64,000 nt of DNA from contig CANLSM010000002.1 in NCBI GenBank assembly GCA_947493745.1, forward strand, positions 248,001-312,000, written 5' to 3'. This document shows positions 29,373 through 40,688 of the stretch, in pieces (positions within the stretch are counted from its first letter, which is position 1; every line of letters begins with the position of its first letter). A program made the position numbers and the translations under genes. The DNA comes from an uncultured Paracoccaceae bacterium (GTDB taxonomy: Bacteria; Pseudomonadota; Alphaproteobacteria; Rhodobacterales; Rhodobacteraceae). Below the pieces are notes generated by a model, which worked only from the letters and a program-made list of their open reading frames with translations, was not told where the DNA came from and did no database searches.

Positions 29373-29860
29373 CCCGCCACCTTGCCGAGCTTAACACTGG
29401 CCGCCTGCTTGTCCCGACCGACGATCCGAAGGTTGCGGATTTCATGAGCAATCTCGATCGGGTCAACGGGCTGGGCAAACGGATGCCGGGTTTCGTTTGG
29501 ATGATGGAAGGCTCGGGCGAACCGGGGCGGGGAAATACGGACGCCAAGATCGACGGAGATCCGCAGTTCATCTCCAACCTCACGGTCTGGGAGGATGTCG
29601 AAAGTCTGGAGAATTTCGTCTGGAACACCGTTCACAAGCAGTTCTATGACCGCCGCGCCGAGTGGTTCGAGGTCATGGGCGACATGCATTTCGTGATGTG
29701 GTGGGTCGAGGCGGGCCATAAGCCGTCCCTGGACGAGGCCCTGGGACGTCTTGAGTATCTCAAGGCCCATGGTGACAGTGAGGATGCCTTTGGATGGGCC
29801 TATTTGAAACAGGCGCATCACTGGAAATCCAAATCCTGCGGGGAGGCGGTCGCGGTATGA
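29369..29860 (+). CDS. DUF3291 family protein inside the nuo operon
   Basis: A 163-residue soluble protein starting MTRHLAELNTGRLL. PGFVWMMEGSGEP, FISNLTVWEDVESLENFVW and WFEVMGDMHFVMWWVEAGHKPS match DUF3291, a family with an antibiotic-biosynthesis-monooxygenase-like dimeric alpha/beta barrel. No enzymatic activity is established for the family. Four-base overlaps on both sides tie it to two small membrane proteins; it is not a known complex I subunit. Confidence 0.8.
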   Translation: MTRHLAELNTGRLLVPTDDPKVADFMSNLDRVNGLGKRMPGFVWMMEGSGEPGRGNTDAKIDGDPQFISNLTVWEDVESLENFVWNTVHKQFYDRRAEWFEVMGDMHFVMWWVEAGHKPSLDEALGRLEYLKAHGDSEDAFGWAYLKQAHHWKSKSCGEAVAV

Positions 29861-30171
29861 CGCTTGCGCTGATCCCCGGACTGATTGCGCTTCTGGTGCT
29901 TGGCTTTTTCAGTTTTGCATTGTCGCGGCTGTTTTCGCGCACCGGTCATGGCATCGGCTGGACAGTGGCGTGTTACAGTCCGATACCGCTCCTGGTGCTG
30001 ATCATCCCGCTCTCCGCTTATATGGTGAGCGTGGGCTCGGTCGTTACCGGGATCCTTTCGCTCTTCTCCACCCTTGTCGTGCTGATCTACCCGGTTCTGC
30101 TGGGGATTGTCGCCTTCAAGGCCTGGCCGATGCAGATGCTGCCCGCACCCGCACCGGAGATTTTCGAATGA
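29857..30171 (+). CDS. Small membrane protein, paralogue-like partner of the product at 29049
   Basis: A 104-residue protein with three or four hydrophobic spans (MTLALIPGLIALLVLGFFSF ...). FSRTGHGIGW between the first two helices and IVAFKAWPM at the end mirror the protein encoded at 29049-29372. It overlaps DUF3291 and the next gene by four bases. Function unknown. Confidence 0.7.
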   Translation: MTLALIPGLIALLVLGFFSFALSRLFSRTGHGIGWTVACYSPIPLLVLIIPLSAYMVSVGSVVTGILSLFSTLVVLIYPVLLGIVAFKAWPMQMLPAPAPEIFE

Positions 30172-30605
30172 ATGCCCTGTTGCGCCTCACCTCCGTATGC
30201 GCCGGTCTGTGGTTGATCCCGACGGCGGCTGCGCTGGCGCAGGCCGACTCTTTGGAACGGTATTGCATGTCGAAGGGTGGAGGACCTGATGCGGTGCGAA
30301 CCTGTCGCGTCGACTATCTTCACGCGGTCGAGATGTTTCGGCTTTACTACGAGCAGGCCGGTCTCGTGGACGAGAGTGGCGAGGCGGAGATTGGGCGCAA
30401 TTTCAAACAGATATTCCGGTGGCAGACCCTGTTCGGGGTGAAAACGCCGGCACTGATTGCGGGCAATTGCGTGAACGCGCACAGCCCGGGTATCGGTATG
30501 CTTTTTTCAGATGAGCAGGACCTGCCCTTCTTGGCCGATTTTCCGGCGATCTGGGATTGCATCAAGAAACACGACCCCGAGGCCTCCAGGCTGGAGGCGA
30601 TTTGA
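30168..30605 (+). CDS. Secreted hypothetical protein in the nuo operon
   Basis: A 145-residue protein with a clear signal peptide ([26 protein letters not shown]). The mature part has several cysteines (YCMSKGG, RTCRVDY, GNCVNAH, WDCIKKH) that could form two disulfides. No family recognised. It overlaps the previous stop and ends seven bases before nuoG. A periplasmic product from an operon for an inner-membrane complex is notable. Confidence 0.65.
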   Translation: MNALLRLTSVCAGLWLIPTAAALAQADSLERYCMSKGGGPDAVRTCRVDYLHAVEMFRLYYEQAGLVDESGEAEIGRNFKQIFRWQTLFGVKTPALIAGNCVNAHSPGIGMLFSDEQDLPFLADFPAIWDCIKKHDPEASRLEAI

Positions 30606-30612
30606 GGACATT

Positions 30613-32625
30613 ATGACTGAGACCCGCAAAATCATCATCGACGGTGCCGAGATCGAGGTCGATCCGCGCCTGACCATCCTTCAGGCCTGTGAACAGGCCG
30701 GTGTCGAGGTGCCGCGCTTCTGCTATCACGAGCGGCTGTCGATTGCGGGCAACTGCCGGATGTGTCTGGTCGAGGTCGTGGGCGGTCCGCCCAAGCCCGC
30801 CGCGTCCTGCGCGATGCAGGTCAAGGATCTGCGCCCCGGGCCGGAAGGCGCACCGCCCGAAATCAAGACAACCTCGCCCATGGTCAAGAAGGCCCGTGAA
30901 GGGGTGATGGAGTTCCTGCTGATCAACCATCCGCTTGACTGCCCGATCTGCGATCAGGGCGGTGAGTGTGATTTGCAGGATCAGGCAATGGCTTACGGCG
31001 TGGACTTCTCGCGCTACCGGGAGCCTAAGCGCGCCTCTATCGACCCCGATCTGGGGCCTCTGGTCGGCACCAAGATGACCCGCTGTATCTCGTGCACCCG
31101 CTGCGTGCGCTTCATCACCGAGGTCGCCGGGGTGCCCGAGATGGGCCAGACGGGACGCGGCGAGGACAGCGAGATCACGTCCTATCTCGGTCAGATGCTG
31201 ACCTCCGAGATGCAGGGCAACGTGGTTGATCTCTGCCCTGTCGGTGCGCTTACCTCAAAACCCTACAGTTTCACCGCGCGGCCCTGGGAGCTTACCAAGA
31301 CCGAGAGCATCGACGTGATGGACGCGCTCGGCTCCAACATCCGGGTCGATACCAAGGGGCGCGAAGTGATGCGCATCCTGCCGCGCAACCATGACGGTGT
31401 GAACGAGGAATGGCTGTCGGACCGGTCCCGCTACATCTGGGACGGGCTGAAACGGCAACGGCTGGACCGTCCTTACGTCCGCAGCGATGGCAAGCTGACG
31501 CCTGTCAGCTGGGGCGAGGCCTTCGCGGTCGTTGCCGAGGCCGTGAAAGACAAGAAGGTCTCGGGCATTGCCGGTGATCTTGCATCTGTCGAGGCGATGT
31601 ATGCCCTCAAGGGCCTGATCGGCAGTCTTGGCGGCAAGGTCGAATGCCGCACCGACGGTGCCGCGCTGCCGATGGACAACCGGTCTGCCTATGTCGGAAC
31701 CGCCACGATCGAGGACGTCGATACGGCCGAGATGATCCTGCTGATCGGAACCAACCCGCGCAACGAGGCTCCGGTTCTGAACGCGCGCATCCGCAAGGCA
31801 TGGCTGAACGGCGCGCGGGTCGCACGGATCGGGCCGGAGGCGGATCTGACCTATGATGTGATGGAACTCGGGACGGATCGTGCGGCGCTGGAGAAACTGG
31901 CCGCGATGGACCACGCTGACAAGCGCGACACGCGCGGCGTGATGATCATCGGTCAGGCCGCGATATCCGGTCCTGACGGGGCTGCCGCGCTCGGCACCGC
32001 AATGACCATGGCCGAGGCTGCGAACTCCAAGCTTTTGGTCCTGCATCAGGCGGCCTCTCGCGTCGGCGGGATGGATATCGGTTTCGCGACCGAGGGTGGG
32101 ATGGATGCGCTGGCCGACAGCGACGTCGTCTACAACATGGGTGCCGACGAGATCGACATCGCGGCCGGGCCGTTCGTGATCTACCAGGGCAGCCATGGCG
32201 ACAGGGGCGCGCATCGCGCCGATGTCATTCTGCCGGGTGCTGCCTATACCGAGGAAAGCGGCCTTTTCGTGAACACCGAAGGCCGCCCGCAGATGGCTGA
32301 GCGCGCCGGTTTCCCGCCGGGCGACGCCAAGGAAAACTGGGCCATCCTGCGGGCCTTGTCGGCGGAGCTGGGCCAGACGCTCCCCTATAATTCGCGGGCA
32401 GACCTGCGCAAGGCGCTCTTCGCGGATGTGCCCCATCTCGCCCGGCTCGATACGGTTCCTGAAAACAGCTGGAAGGCCGAGAAACCGGGCAAGATGGACG
32501 CCGGAGCATTTGCCATTTCCGGTGCAGATCACTATCAGACAAATCCGATAGCCCGGGCCTCTTCCCTGATGGCTGAATTGTCCAAACTCGCGGCGGATCG
32601 CAAGACCGCCATGGCTGCGGAGTAA
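30613..32625 (+). CDS. nuoG: NADH-quinone oxidoreductase subunit G
   Basis: A 670-residue 75-kDa subunit. The N-terminal ferredoxin-like part binds N1b ([15 protein letters not shown]), the His-Cys3 cluster N5 ([19 protein letters not shown]) and N4 ([10 protein letters not shown] with a later CPVGAL). The C-terminal molybdopterin-oxidoreductase-like domain lacks cofactor, as usual. The extra N7 cluster motif seen in some species is not obvious. ATG 30613 ([11 protein letters not shown]) is chosen; an upstream frame runs inside the previous gene. Confidence 0.96.
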   Translation: MTETRKIIIDGAEIEVDPRLTILQACEQAGVEVPRFCYHERLSIAGNCRMCLVEVVGGPPKPAASCAMQVKDLRPGPEGAPPEIKTTSPMVKKAREGVMEFLLINHPLDCPICDQGGECDLQDQAMAYGVDFSRYREPKRASIDPDLGPLVGTKMTRCISCTRCVRFITEVAGVPEMGQTGRGEDSEITSYLGQMLTSEMQGNVVDLCPVGALTSKPYSFTARPWELTKTESIDVMDALGSNIRVDTKGREVMRILPRNHDGVNEEWLSDRSRYIWDGLKRQRLDRPYVRSDGKLTPVSWGEAFAVVAEAVKDKKVSGIAGDLASVEAMYALKGLIGSLGGKVECRTDGAALPMDNRSAYVGTATIEDVDTAEMILLIGTNPRNEAPVLNARIRKAWLNGARVARIGPEADLTYDVMELGTDRAALEKLAAMDHADKRDTRGVMIIGQAAISGPDGAAALGTAMTMAEAANSKLLVLHQAASRVGGMDIGFATEGGMDALADSDVVYNMGADEIDIAAGPFVIYQGSHGDRGAHRADVILPGAAYTEESGLFVNTEGRPQMAERAGFPPGDAKENWAILRALSAELGQTLPYNSRADLRKALFADVPHLARLDTVPENSWKAEKPGKMDAGAFAISGADHYQTNPIARASSLMAELSKLAADRKTAMAAE

Positions 32626-32629
32626 GCGC

Positions 32630-33649
32630 ATGGCATTTCTCGACACGCCTCTGGGCATTTTCACGATCATTCTCGCGCAATGCCTTCTGGTGACAGTCTG
32701 CATCCTCGTGGCGCTGGCCTTCCTGATGTATGCCGACCGCAAGGTCTGGGCTGCGGTCCAGATGCGCAAGGGGCCCAATGTGGTCGGCCCGTTCGGTCTG
32801 CTGCAGAGCTTCGCCGACTTCATCAAGTACATCGTGAAAGAGGTCGTGGTGCCGGCAGGCGCCGACAAGGTGGTCTTCTTCCTGGCGCCGATGATCACCT
32901 TCGTGCTGGCGGTGATCGCCTGGGCGGTCATTCCGTTCAACGAGGGCTGGGTCGTGGCCAACCTCAATGTCGGCATTCTCTATATTTTCGCGATTTCCTC
33001 GCTGGAGGTTTACGGCGTGATCATGGGGGGCTGGGCCTCCAACTCGAAATACCCTTTCCTCGGCAGTCTGCGCTCGGCGGCCCAGATGATTTCTTATGAG
33101 GTCTCAATCGGGTTCATCATCATCGGTGTGATCCTCTCGACCGGCTCGCTGAACCTTACCGATATCGTGATGGCGCAGGACGGGTCCTACGGGTTTTTCT
33201 CGTGGTACTGGCTGCCGCATCTGCCGATGGTGGTGCTGTTCTTCGTGAGTGCGCTGGCCGAAACCAACCGCCCGCCCTTCGATCTGCCCGAGGCCGAGGC
33301 CGAACTGGTTGCGGGCTATCAGGTCGAATATTCCTCGACCCCGTTTCTGCTCTTCATGATCGGCGAGTTGATGGCGGTCGTGCTGATGTGCGCCTTGATG
33401 ACGATCCTTTTCTTCGGCGGCTGGCTCAGCCCGATCCCGGGCCTGCCTGATGGCATCATCTGGATGATTCTGAAGATGGGCTTCTTCTTCTTCATCTTCG
33501 CGATGGTGAAGGCGATCGTCCCGCGCTACCGCTACGATCAGCTTATGCGGCTCGGATGGAAGGTGTTCCTGCCGATGAGCCTCGCCTGGGTGGTCATCGC
33601 CGCTGGCATGACGCTTTACGAAGTACCGGGCTTCTACCGGGGCGAATGA
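32630..33649 (+). CDS. nuoH: NADH-quinone oxidoreductase subunit H
   Basis: A 339-residue integral membrane subunit (ND1) with about eight helices that links the quinone cavity to the proton channels. Family marks are [71 protein letters not shown] (acidic quinone-loop) and [17 protein letters not shown]. Four bases separate it from nuoG. Confidence 0.97.
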   Translation: MAFLDTPLGIFTIILAQCLLVTVCILVALAFLMYADRKVWAAVQMRKGPNVVGPFGLLQSFADFIKYIVKEVVVPAGADKVVFFLAPMITFVLAVIAWAVIPFNEGWVVANLNVGILYIFAISSLEVYGVIMGGWASNSKYPFLGSLRSAAQMISYEVSIGFIIIGVILSTGSLNLTDIVMAQDGSYGFFSWYWLPHLPMVVLFFVSALAETNRPPFDLPEAEAELVAGYQVEYSSTPFLLFMIGELMAVVLMCALMTILFFGGWLSPIPGLPDGIIWMILKMGFFFFIFAMVKAIVPRYRYDQLMRLGWKVFLPMSLAWVVIAAGMTLYEVPGFYRGE

Positions 33650-34380
33650 TGCGGTTTGTCCTGATCAGTCTTGCGGTTTTGGTCCTTGGCGTCAGCGCCC
33701 GGGCCCAGTCGCTTGTCGATCAGGTGCAGTCCAAAGACGTCATCCAGCGTGTCTGGTCTGAGATGTTCGACTTTCGCGATGCGACCTGCGGTGCCGAGTT
33801 TCAATATGCGGAGCAGGTTCTGGACGAGGGCGTCGAATTGAACATTCTGGACCTCTTCCTCTCAAAGCCCCTGGTCGATGTTCATCTTCACGTCGATGCA
33901 GACGGCGATGACTGGGAGCAGATGGAGCATGCGGTCGCGCTCGGTGTGTTTTCCAGCCCGTTTCTGCAAAGCGACCGACCGTCCAGCTTCTTCGAGGATG
34001 AGGAGGCAAAGCTGCAATCGCTGGTCATCCACTACTGGGTCATCTCGACGGCCGGTTTTGTCGGGGATCTGAACGACCTTAGAAACGGGATGCGGCAGGG
34101 CCATCTTCCCCCCGATGATAGGTCCTATCAGTTTGACGCGAAGACCGATCTTTCAGCCTGTCTGACACCTCTTGTACCCGATGATATCCACCCGGCGTTC
34201 TCGGACGCCAAGGAGAAGCTCACTGTCTTCTGTGCGTTCGAGTTGAGCCGCGAGATAGTGGATTTCTGGTGGGCAACCTTCGATGAGCGGTCCCTCAGCC
34301 AGCCGAAGATGGTGCGCGCGGCCGAGGCGAGTTTCTCGCGGAAATACCAGGAAAGCGGTGCGGAGGGGTGCGATGTTTAG
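33646..34380 (+). CDS. Secreted hypothetical protein between nuoH and nuoI
   Basis: A 244-residue protein whose start (ATG ATG at 33646/33649) overlaps the nuoH stop. Signal peptide [21 protein letters not shown]. The mature part is acidic ([20 protein letters not shown]) with cysteines in ATCGAEF, DLSACLT, TVFCAFE and EGCDV. No family recognised. It overlaps the next small secreted-protein gene by eight bases. Confidence 0.65.
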   Translation: MMRFVLISLAVLVLGVSARAQSLVDQVQSKDVIQRVWSEMFDFRDATCGAEFQYAEQVLDEGVELNILDLFLSKPLVDVHLHVDADGDDWEQMEHAVALGVFSSPFLQSDRPSSFFEDEEAKLQSLVIHYWVISTAGFVGDLNDLRNGMRQGHLPPDDRSYQFDAKTDLSACLTPLVPDDIHPAFSDAKEKLTVFCAFELSREIVDFWWATFDERSLSQPKMVRAAEASFSRKYQESGAEGCDV

Positions 34381-34828
34381 GCCCTGCACGACAGGTTTTG
34401 CCCGCCGGGCCGCCGCCGGTCTTTGTGTGATGGCCTCGCTTGCCACGGCAACGGGTTCCAATGCGCAGGTGGTCGAGGATATCGATGCGGTGCTGGCTTC
34501 CTGCAAAGAGGGCTTTGCATCGGTGTCCTGCGATACGGACGAATTGGCGCGTGCGCTGGGGCAGATCACCGGCGGTCAGGTCCGGCCCTTTGGCAGCATC
34601 GGCATGGAAAGCTACGCCATGCTGACCTCGCTGCGCTACTCCGCTGCCGCCATTGCATTTGCCAATGACGAGGAACCCTGTGCCGCCGAGGAAGAACGCT
34701 ATGCAGCCGTCGAGATCTGGTCGCTCTGGGTCGAACTGCCTGAGGACGCGCCAAAGGTGATCAAGGACAAATTCGCGGTTTATGACAGTGTCATGGACCA
34801 GATTATCGATATGGAACTGGAGTGCTGA
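34373..34828 (+). CDS. Secreted hypothetical protein upstream of nuoI
   Basis: A 151-residue protein starting [20 protein letters not shown] with a signal-like hydrophobic segment ending near SNAQ. The mature part has four cysteines ([23 protein letters not shown]). No family recognised. Its start overlaps the previous gene and its stop is one base before nuoI. Confidence 0.62.
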   Translation: MFRPCTTGFARRAAAGLCVMASLATATGSNAQVVEDIDAVLASCKEGFASVSCDTDELARALGQITGGQVRPFGSIGMESYAMLTSLRYSAAAIAFANDEEPCAAEEERYAAVEIWSLWVELPEDAPKVIKDKFAVYDSVMDQIIDMELEC

Positions 34829-34829
34829 G

Positions 34830-35324
34830 ATGAGCACGATCGACTGGACCCGCGCCACACGCTACTTCCTGCTCGCCGATTTCATCGGCGGCTTCAAGCT
34901 GGGGCTGAAGTATTTCTTCCGCCCCAAGGCGACGCTGAACTACCCGCATGAAAAGGGGCCGCTCAGTCCACGCTTCCGGGGCGAGCACGCGCTGCGCCGC
35001 TATCCCAACGGCGAGGAACGCTGCATCGCCTGCAAACTTTGCGAGGCGATCTGCCCGGCACAGGCGATCACCATCGACGCCGAGCCGCGCGAGGATGGCT
35101 CGCGCCGCACCACGCGCTATGACATCGACATGACCAAATGCATCTATTGCGGCTTCTGTCAGGAGGCCTGCCCGGTGGATGCCATCGTTGAGGGGCCGAA
35201 TTTCGAATTCTCGACCGAGACCCGGGAAGAGCTCTTTTACAACAAGGACAAACTCCTTGAGAACGGCGAGCGCTGGGAAGCCGAGATCGCCCGCAATCTG
35301 GAACTGGACGCGCCCTACCGGTAA
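34830..35324 (+). CDS. nuoI: NADH-quinone oxidoreductase subunit I
   Basis: A 164-residue subunit with two 4Fe-4S clusters (N6a, N6b): [16 protein letters not shown] and [16 protein letters not shown]. The N-terminal helix ([19 protein letters not shown]) lies along the membrane. ATG 34830 gives [11 protein letters not shown]. Electron relay between NuoG and NuoB. Confidence 0.97.
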   Translation: MSTIDWTRATRYFLLADFIGGFKLGLKYFFRPKATLNYPHEKGPLSPRFRGEHALRRYPNGEERCIACKLCEAICPAQAITIDAEPREDGSRRTTRYDIDMTKCIYCGFCQEACPVDAIVEGPNFEFSTETREELFYNKDKLLENGERWEAEIARNLELDAPYR

Positions 35325-35331
35325 GGGTATT

Positions 35332-35348
35332 CCCACCGCAAAGGTGGG
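35332..35348 (+). other. Stem-loop between nuoI and nuoJ
   Basis: CCCACC-GCAAA-GGTGGG, a six-base-pair GC-rich hairpin in the 45-base nuoI-nuoJ gap. No T-tract follows, so it is not a terminator; it might mark an mRNA processing or stabilising site inside the operon. Confidence 0.5.
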
Positions 35349-35369
35349 GCTGAAACAAGGAACGACATC

Positions 35370-35984
35370 ATGGGCTTTGCCGCCTTTGCCTTCTACCTCT
35401 TCGCGATCACGGCGGTGGTTGCCGGTACGCTGGTCGTGCTGGCGAAAAACCCGGTGCATTCGGTGCTGTGGCTGATCCTGACCTTCTTTTCGGCTGCCGG
35501 GCTTTTCGTCCTTCTGGGGGCCGAGTTCGTGGCGATGCTGCTGGTGATCGTCTATGTCGGCGCGGTCGCAGTGCTGTTCCTCTTTGTGGTGATGATGCTG
35601 GATGTGGACTTCGCTGAATTGAGGGGCGAGCTGAACCGCTACACACCGGTTGGTTTGCTGATCGGGCTCGTCATTCTCATTCAGCTTGGTTTCGCTTTCG
35701 GGGCCTGGGAGGCCAATGAGGCGATGCTGGGCCTGCGCGATGCGGTGGCCCCACCGCCCGAGGAGACGGAAAACACCCGCGCGCTCGGCCAGTTGATCTA
35801 CACGAAATATGTTTTTCTTTTCCAGTCAGCGGGCCTGATCCTGTTCGTCGCCATGGTCGGCGCCATCGTTCTGACCCTTCGGCATCGCGAGAAGGTCAAG
35901 CGCCAGAACATTCTGGAGCAGATCTACCGCGATCCGGATGCATCCATCGATATGGTTGATGTGAAACCGGGGCAGGGTCTGTGA
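35370..35984 (+). CDS. nuoJ: NADH-quinone oxidoreductase subunit J
   Basis: A 204-residue membrane subunit (ND6) with five hydrophobic helices. [51 protein letters not shown] (with the pi-bulge helix) and the later [13 protein letters not shown] identify it. Its stop overlaps the next small gene by four bases. Confidence 0.96.
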   Translation: MGFAAFAFYLFAITAVVAGTLVVLAKNPVHSVLWLILTFFSAAGLFVLLGAEFVAMLLVIVYVGAVAVLFLFVVMMLDVDFAELRGELNRYTPVGLLIGLVILIQLGFAFGAWEANEAMLGLRDAVAPPPEETENTRALGQLIYTKYVFLFQSAGLILFVAMVGAIVLTLRHREKVKRQNILEQIYRDPDASIDMVDVKPGQGL

Positions 35985-36382
35985 AGATGATACTGACATT
36001 GCTCTTTTTTGTCCTCGGTACGCTGGCGCTCAGCGCGCAGAGCCTGCCGGTGAAGGTCTATGCCGAGGGGCGACAGTATCGCGGTGATACACGCAATGTC
36101 GTGGTCCGGGTTGGAAACAGCCGTATCATCAGCCTGGTCTCGGCCTACAAACTGGGCGGCAGGCCATGGGCGGATGCGGTGTTCCGCTCCGACACCCGCG
36201 ATGGCCGTACGAGCTATATCAGCCGGGCCTATGATTGCGCCCGTGGCACCATGCGGGCCCTGGGCGAAGGCGCCAGCCTTGCCACGATGAGCGTTGCCAC
36301 GAAACCCCGCGATGCGGCTGAACGCCCGGTGCCCGACAGTGGTATCGAGCGGGCCATGGCACGCTATGCCTGCGGATTGTGA
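35981..36382 (+). CDS. Secreted hypothetical protein between nuoJ and nuoK
   Basis: A 133-residue protein with signal peptide [20 protein letters not shown]. Start is GTG 35981 (overlapping the nuoJ stop) or ATG 35987. The mature part is basic, with only two cysteines (YDCARG, YACGL), compatible with one disulfide. No family recognised. Confidence 0.62.
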   Translation: MKMILTLLFFVLGTLALSAQSLPVKVYAEGRQYRGDTRNVVVRVGNSRIISLVSAYKLGGRPWADAVFRSDTRDGRTSYISRAYDCARGTMRALGEGASLATMSVATKPRDAAERPVPDSGIERAMARYACGL

Positions 36383-36392
36383 GGGAATGGTG

Positions 36393-36860
36393 ATGCAAAC
36401 CCCGCATATCCCCTTGGCAATGCCACTGATCGCGCTTGCCCTCTTGGGATGCGCGTCGTCGCTGACGGCGGCGGATTGTGCGGAGAACTCCCTGCACAGC
36501 TCAAGCGGCCCCCCTCAGGATCTCGGGCGCGGGCTTGTCGGGCAGGACGTCCTCTCCACCGGGTTCCAGTCCCCGGACGCCACATGGGTGCTGTCTCAGC
36601 AGACCCTGTTCGATTGTGCCGAGGGGCGTCAGGCGACCCTCTTGCGCCAGCACGGCTCCACCGATGGCGCGATCGACATAAACCACAGCGAAGAGGTCGC
36701 AGCCCTGATGCAGGACGTCAGTTCGTTTGAAGCTGCACTTGCCGACGCGACTGCGGCGAGCATACCCGTGGACGTGACATCGACCGCAGAGACCTGTGGC
36801 TGCCGTGTGTACTACCCCGAGCTTCGCGGCTCCAAAAATCCCTACGAGGTGACAGGATGA
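36393..36860 (+). CDS. Probable lipoprotein or secreted protein upstream of nuoK
   Basis: A 155-residue protein from the ATG at 36393, which has GAGGGA six bases upstream (ATG 36387 is too close to that site). [23 protein letters not shown] resembles a lipoprotein signal, with LLGC as an imperfect lipobox. Further cysteines: ADCAEN, FDCAEG, ETCGCRV. No family recognised. The stop overlaps nuoK by four bases. Confidence 0.6.
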   Translation: MQTPHIPLAMPLIALALLGCASSLTAADCAENSLHSSSGPPQDLGRGLVGQDVLSTGFQSPDATWVLSQQTLFDCAEGRQATLLRQHGSTDGAIDINHSEEVAALMQDVSSFEAALADATAASIPVDVTSTAETCGCRVYYPELRGSKNPYEVTG

Positions 36861-37162
36861 TCGAGCTAGAACATTATCTGACCGTGGCCGCGATGCTGTT
36901 TGTGATCGGCATCTTCGGCATCTTCCTGAACCGCAAGAACGTGATCGTGATCCTGATGTCGGTGGAGCTGATGCTGCTGGCCGTCAATATCAACTTCGTG
37001 GCCTTCTCGGCGCATCTTGGCGATCTGGTGGGGCAGGTGTTCACGCTTTTCGTGCTCACCGTTGCCGCCGCCGAGGCCGCCATCGGACTTGCGATTATCG
37101 TCTGTTTCTTCCGCAACAGCGGCACGATTGCCGTTGAAGACGTCAATGTGATGAAGGGCTGA
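36857..37162 (+). CDS. nuoK: NADH-quinone oxidoreductase subunit K
   Basis: A 101-residue membrane subunit (ND4L) with three helices. [20 protein letters not shown] contains the conserved membrane glutamate used for proton transfer, and [17 protein letters not shown] carries the second one. It overlaps the upstream gene (ATGA). Confidence 0.97.
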   Translation: MIELEHYLTVAAMLFVIGIFGIFLNRKNVIVILMSVELMLLAVNINFVAFSAHLGDLVGQVFTLFVLTVAAAEAAIGLAIIVCFFRNSGTIAVEDVNVMKG

Positions 37163-37167
37163 GGGCT

Positions 37168-39141
37168 ATGGAACAAATTATCCTCTTTGCCCCGATTGTC
37201 GGTGCCATCCTCTGCGGCTTCGGCCACAGATTCATGGGCGAGAAGGCGGCGATTGTCACCGCGACGGCACTTCTGTTCCTCTCGGCGGTGCTGAGCTGGG
37301 TCGTCTTCCTGACCCATCACGGTGACAGTCACACAGTCGAGATCATGCGCTGGATCGACAGCGGCTCCATGAGCGTGGACTGGGCGATCAGGCTCGATAC
37401 GCTCACCGCCGTCATGCTGGTGGTGATCACGACGGTCTCCGCGCTCGTGCATCTCTACAGTTTCGGCTACATGGACCATGATCCGCAATGGAAAGAAGGC
37501 GAAAGCTACAAGCCGCGCTTCTTTGCCTATCTGTCGTTCTTCACCTTCGCCATGCTGATGCTGGTGACCGCCGACAACCTGCTGCAGATGTTCTTCGGTT
37601 GGGAAGGCGTGGGCGTCGCGTCCTACCTGCTGATCGGGTTCTACTATCGCAAGGGCTCGGCCAATTCAGCGGCGATCAAGGCGTTTGTCGTCAACCGCGT
37701 GGGTGACTTCGGTTTCGTATTGGGGATTTTCACGATCTTCGCCTTCACCGATTCAATCCAGTTCGACGTGATCTTCGATCAGGTCGATGAGATGGCGGCG
37801 AGCAATTTCGAGTTTCTGGGCATGAGCGTGAACGTGGCCGAAACCGCCGCCATTCTGCTCTTCATCGGGGCTATGGGGAAATCGGCGCAGCTGTTCCTGC
37901 ACACCTGGTTGCCGGATGCGATGGAGGGTCCGACACCCGTCTCCGCCCTGATCCATGCCGCGACCATGGTGACGGCGGGCGTCTTCCTCGTCTGCCGCAT
38001 GTCGCCGTTGATGGAGTTCGCGCCAACCGCGTTGACCATCGTGACAATCGTCGGTGCGACAACAGCATTCTTTGCGGCCACCGTGGGGCTGGTGCAGAAC
38101 GACATCAAACGAGTGATCGCCTATTCGACCTGTTCGCAGCTGGGCTATATGTTTGCCGCCGCAGGCGTCGGTTTCTACGAGGCGGCGATGTTCCACCTCT
38201 TCACGCACGCGGCCTTCAAGGCGATGCTGTTCCTCGGCGCAGGCTCGGTCATCCATGCGATGGATCACGAGCAGGACATGCGCAACTATGGTGGCCTGCG
38301 CAAGAAGATCCCGGTGACCTTCTGGGCGATGATGATCGGCACGCTGGCGATCACCGGTGTCGGCATTCCGTTCTCCTATGACATGTTCGGGTTGCCCATC
38401 GGGTTTGCCGGTTTCGTCTCCAAGGATGCGATCATCGAGGGCGTCTTTGCCGGTCATTCGGGCTATGGCTTCTGGATGCTTGTCATTGCGGCGCTGTTCA
38501 CCAGTTTCTATAGCTGGCGGCTGATCTTCATGACCTTCTATGGCGAGCCGCGCGGCGACATGCACGCTCATGAGCACGCCCATGAAAGCCCGCGTGTGAT
38601 GACCATTCCGCTGATCGTTCTGGCGGTCGGTGCGATCCTTGCCGGTATGGTCTTCTATGGCGATTTCGTCGGCCACCATGCCAAGGAATTCTTCGGGCCT
38701 GCGATCCTGCATGGACCCGATAACCACGTGCTGCACGATTATCACGAGGTGCCGGACTGGGTGAAACTTGCGCCCTTTGTCGCGATGGCGCTTGGCCTGC
38801 TGACGGCACTTCTGTTCTATGTCTGGCGGCCCGAGATACCGGGCAAGCTGGCCGCGCAGAACCCGGGCCTCTATCAGTTCCTGCTCAACAAATGGTACTT
38901 TGACGAGCTCTACAATCTGATCTTCGTCCGTCCCGCGATGTGGATCGGTACCTTCCTGTGGAAAAAGGGCGATGGGGCCACGATTGACGGCGGTATCAAC
39001 GGACTGACCATGGGGATCATTCCGTTCTTCACCCGGCTCGTCGGGCGGGCGCAATCGGGATATATCTTCCACTATGCGTTTGCGATGTTCATCGGTCTGG
39101 CCATCCTGATCACCTACATGATGCTTGGGGGGGCGAACTGA
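37168..39141 (+). CDS. nuoL: NADH-quinone oxidoreductase subunit L
   Basis: A 657-residue antiporter-like subunit (ND5), with about 16 helices and the long lateral amphipathic helix at the C-terminus. [19 protein letters not shown] carries the conserved glutamate, [33 protein letters not shown] the conserved lysine and histidines. It pumps protons at the distal end of the membrane arm. The stop overlaps nuoM by one base. Confidence 0.97.
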   Translation: MEQIILFAPIVGAILCGFGHRFMGEKAAIVTATALLFLSAVLSWVVFLTHHGDSHTVEIMRWIDSGSMSVDWAIRLDTLTAVMLVVITTVSALVHLYSFGYMDHDPQWKEGESYKPRFFAYLSFFTFAMLMLVTADNLLQMFFGWEGVGVASYLLIGFYYRKGSANSAAIKAFVVNRVGDFGFVLGIFTIFAFTDSIQFDVIFDQVDEMAASNFEFLGMSVNVAETAAILLFIGAMGKSAQLFLHTWLPDAMEGPTPVSALIHAATMVTAGVFLVCRMSPLMEFAPTALTIVTIVGATTAFFAATVGLVQNDIKRVIAYSTCSQLGYMFAAAGVGFYEAAMFHLFTHAAFKAMLFLGAGSVIHAMDHEQDMRNYGGLRKKIPVTFWAMMIGTLAITGVGIPFSYDMFGLPIGFAGFVSKDAIIEGVFAGHSGYGFWMLVIAALFTSFYSWRLIFMTFYGEPRGDMHAHEHAHESPRVMTIPLIVLAVGAILAGMVFYGDFVGHHAKEFFGPAILHGPDNHVLHDYHEVPDWVKLAPFVAMALGLLTALLFYVWRPEIPGKLAAQNPGLYQFLLNKWYFDELYNLIFVRPAMWIGTFLWKKGDGATIDGGINGLTMGIIPFFTRLVGRAQSGYIFHYAFAMFIGLAILITYMMLGGAN

Positions 39142-40676
39142 TGGACTACCCAATTCTCTCGATCGTCACCTTCCTGCCGCTGATCGGAGCCTTTGTGCTG
39201 CTGGTGTTCCTGCGCGGTGAGGATGAGGCCGCCAGACAGAACGCGAAACTGCTGGCCCTTGCCACAACAGGTGCAACCTTCCTGATCTCGCTGGCGATCC
39301 TGAACGAGTTCGATGCCGCCGACACCGGCTTCCAGATGGTGGAAGAGCATGGCTGGCTGGGTGGTCTGACCTACAAGATGGGGGTCGACGGGATCTCGGT
39401 CTTGTTCGTGATGCTGACCACCTTCCTGATGCCGATTGTCATTGGTGCCAGCTGGCATGTCGAGCACCGGGTCAAGGAATACATGATCGCCTTCCTCGTG
39501 CTGGAGACGCTGATGATCGGTGTCTTCTGTGCGCTCGATCTGATCCTGTTCTACTTCTTCTTTGAGGCTGGCCTGATCCCGATGTTCCTGATTGTGGGCA
39601 TCTGGGGCGGCAAGGACCGGATCTATGCGTCCTTCAAGTTTTTCCTCTACACGCTTCTGGGCTCGCTCCTGATGCTGGTCGCGATGATCGCGATGTATCG
39701 CGAGGCAGGCACCACGGATATCGAGGCGCTGCTGATCCACAAGTTCTCATCCGAGACTGTCGCCATCTTTGGCTGGCAGATCGTGGGCGGCATGCAGACC
39801 CTGATGTGGCTGGCGTTCTTTGCCAGTTTCGCGGTGAAGATGCCGATGTGGCCGGTCCATACCTGGCTGCCCGATGCGCATGTGCAGGCACCGACCGCAG
39901 GCTCGGTGGTGCTGGCGGCGATCCTGCTGAAGATGGGCGGCTATGGCTTCCTGCGCTTCTCCTTGCCGATGTTCCCGGTTGCCTCCGACCTGATGGCGAA
40001 TTTTGTCTTCACGCTCAGTGTGATCGCGATCATCTACACCTCGCTGGTGGCGCTGATGCAGGAGGATATGAAGAAGCTGATCGCCTATTCCTCAGTCGCG
40101 CATATGGGTTTTGTGACCATGGGGATTTTTGCCGCCAACCAGCAAGGCGTCGATGGCGCGATCTTCCAGATGCTGAGCCACGGGTTCATCTCGGGTGCGC
40201 TCTTCCTCAGCGTGGGCGTGATCTACGACCGGATGCACACCCGCGATATCGAGGCCTATGGCGGCCTTGTCATCCGGATGCCCGCCTTCGCGCTTATCTT
40301 CATGCTGTTCACGATGGGCAATGTCGGCCTGCCGGGCACGTCGGGTTTCGTGGGCGAGTTCTTGACCATGGCAGGCGCGTTCCAGGCCAACACTTGGGTG
40401 GCCTTCTTTGCTGCCACCGGTGTGATCCTGAGTGCGGCCTATGCGCTCTGGCTCTATCGCCGGGTCGTCTTCGGCGATCTGATCAAGGAAAGCCTGCGTC
40501 AGATCTCGGACATGGACCGGCGCGAGAAGCTGCTATTCGCACCGCTCATCGTCTTTACCATCGTGCTGGGACTATATCCCGCACTGGTGCTTGATCAGAT
40601 CGGGCCGTCGGTCTCGGCGTTGCTTGAAGGCTACAATACCGCGCTGGCTGAGAGCCAGCTTGCACAGAACCAATAG
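39141..40676 (+). CDS. nuoM: NADH-quinone oxidoreductase subunit M
   Basis: A 511-residue antiporter-like subunit (ND4). [21 protein letters not shown] has the conserved glutamate; [30 protein letters not shown] has the conserved lysine and histidine. Fourteen or so hydrophobic helices. It follows nuoL with a one-base overlap. Confidence 0.97.
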   Translation: MDYPILSIVTFLPLIGAFVLLVFLRGEDEAARQNAKLLALATTGATFLISLAILNEFDAADTGFQMVEEHGWLGGLTYKMGVDGISVLFVMLTTFLMPIVIGASWHVEHRVKEYMIAFLVLETLMIGVFCALDLILFYFFFEAGLIPMFLIVGIWGGKDRIYASFKFFLYTLLGSLLMLVAMIAMYREAGTTDIEALLIHKFSSETVAIFGWQIVGGMQTLMWLAFFASFAVKMPMWPVHTWLPDAHVQAPTAGSVVLAAILLKMGGYGFLRFSLPMFPVASDLMANFVFTLSVIAIIYTSLVALMQEDMKKLIAYSSVAHMGFVTMGIFAANQQGVDGAIFQMLSHGFISGALFLSVGVIYDRMHTRDIEAYGGLVIRMPAFALIFMLFTMGNVGLPGTSGFVGEFLTMAGAFQANTWVAFFAATGVILSAAYALWLYRRVVFGDLIKESLRQISDMDRREKLLFAPLIVFTIVLGLYPALVLDQIGPSVSALLEGYNTALAESQLAQNQ

Positions 40677-40688
40677 GGACGCCGGGCC

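Noticed and set aside
31255-32976. 573-codon minus-strand ORF across nuoG and nuoH
   Set aside because: It is antisense to two conserved complex I genes and has no domain signal.
35332-35348. nuoI-nuoJ hairpin as a terminator
   Set aside because: No T-run follows and the operon clearly continues through nuoJ.
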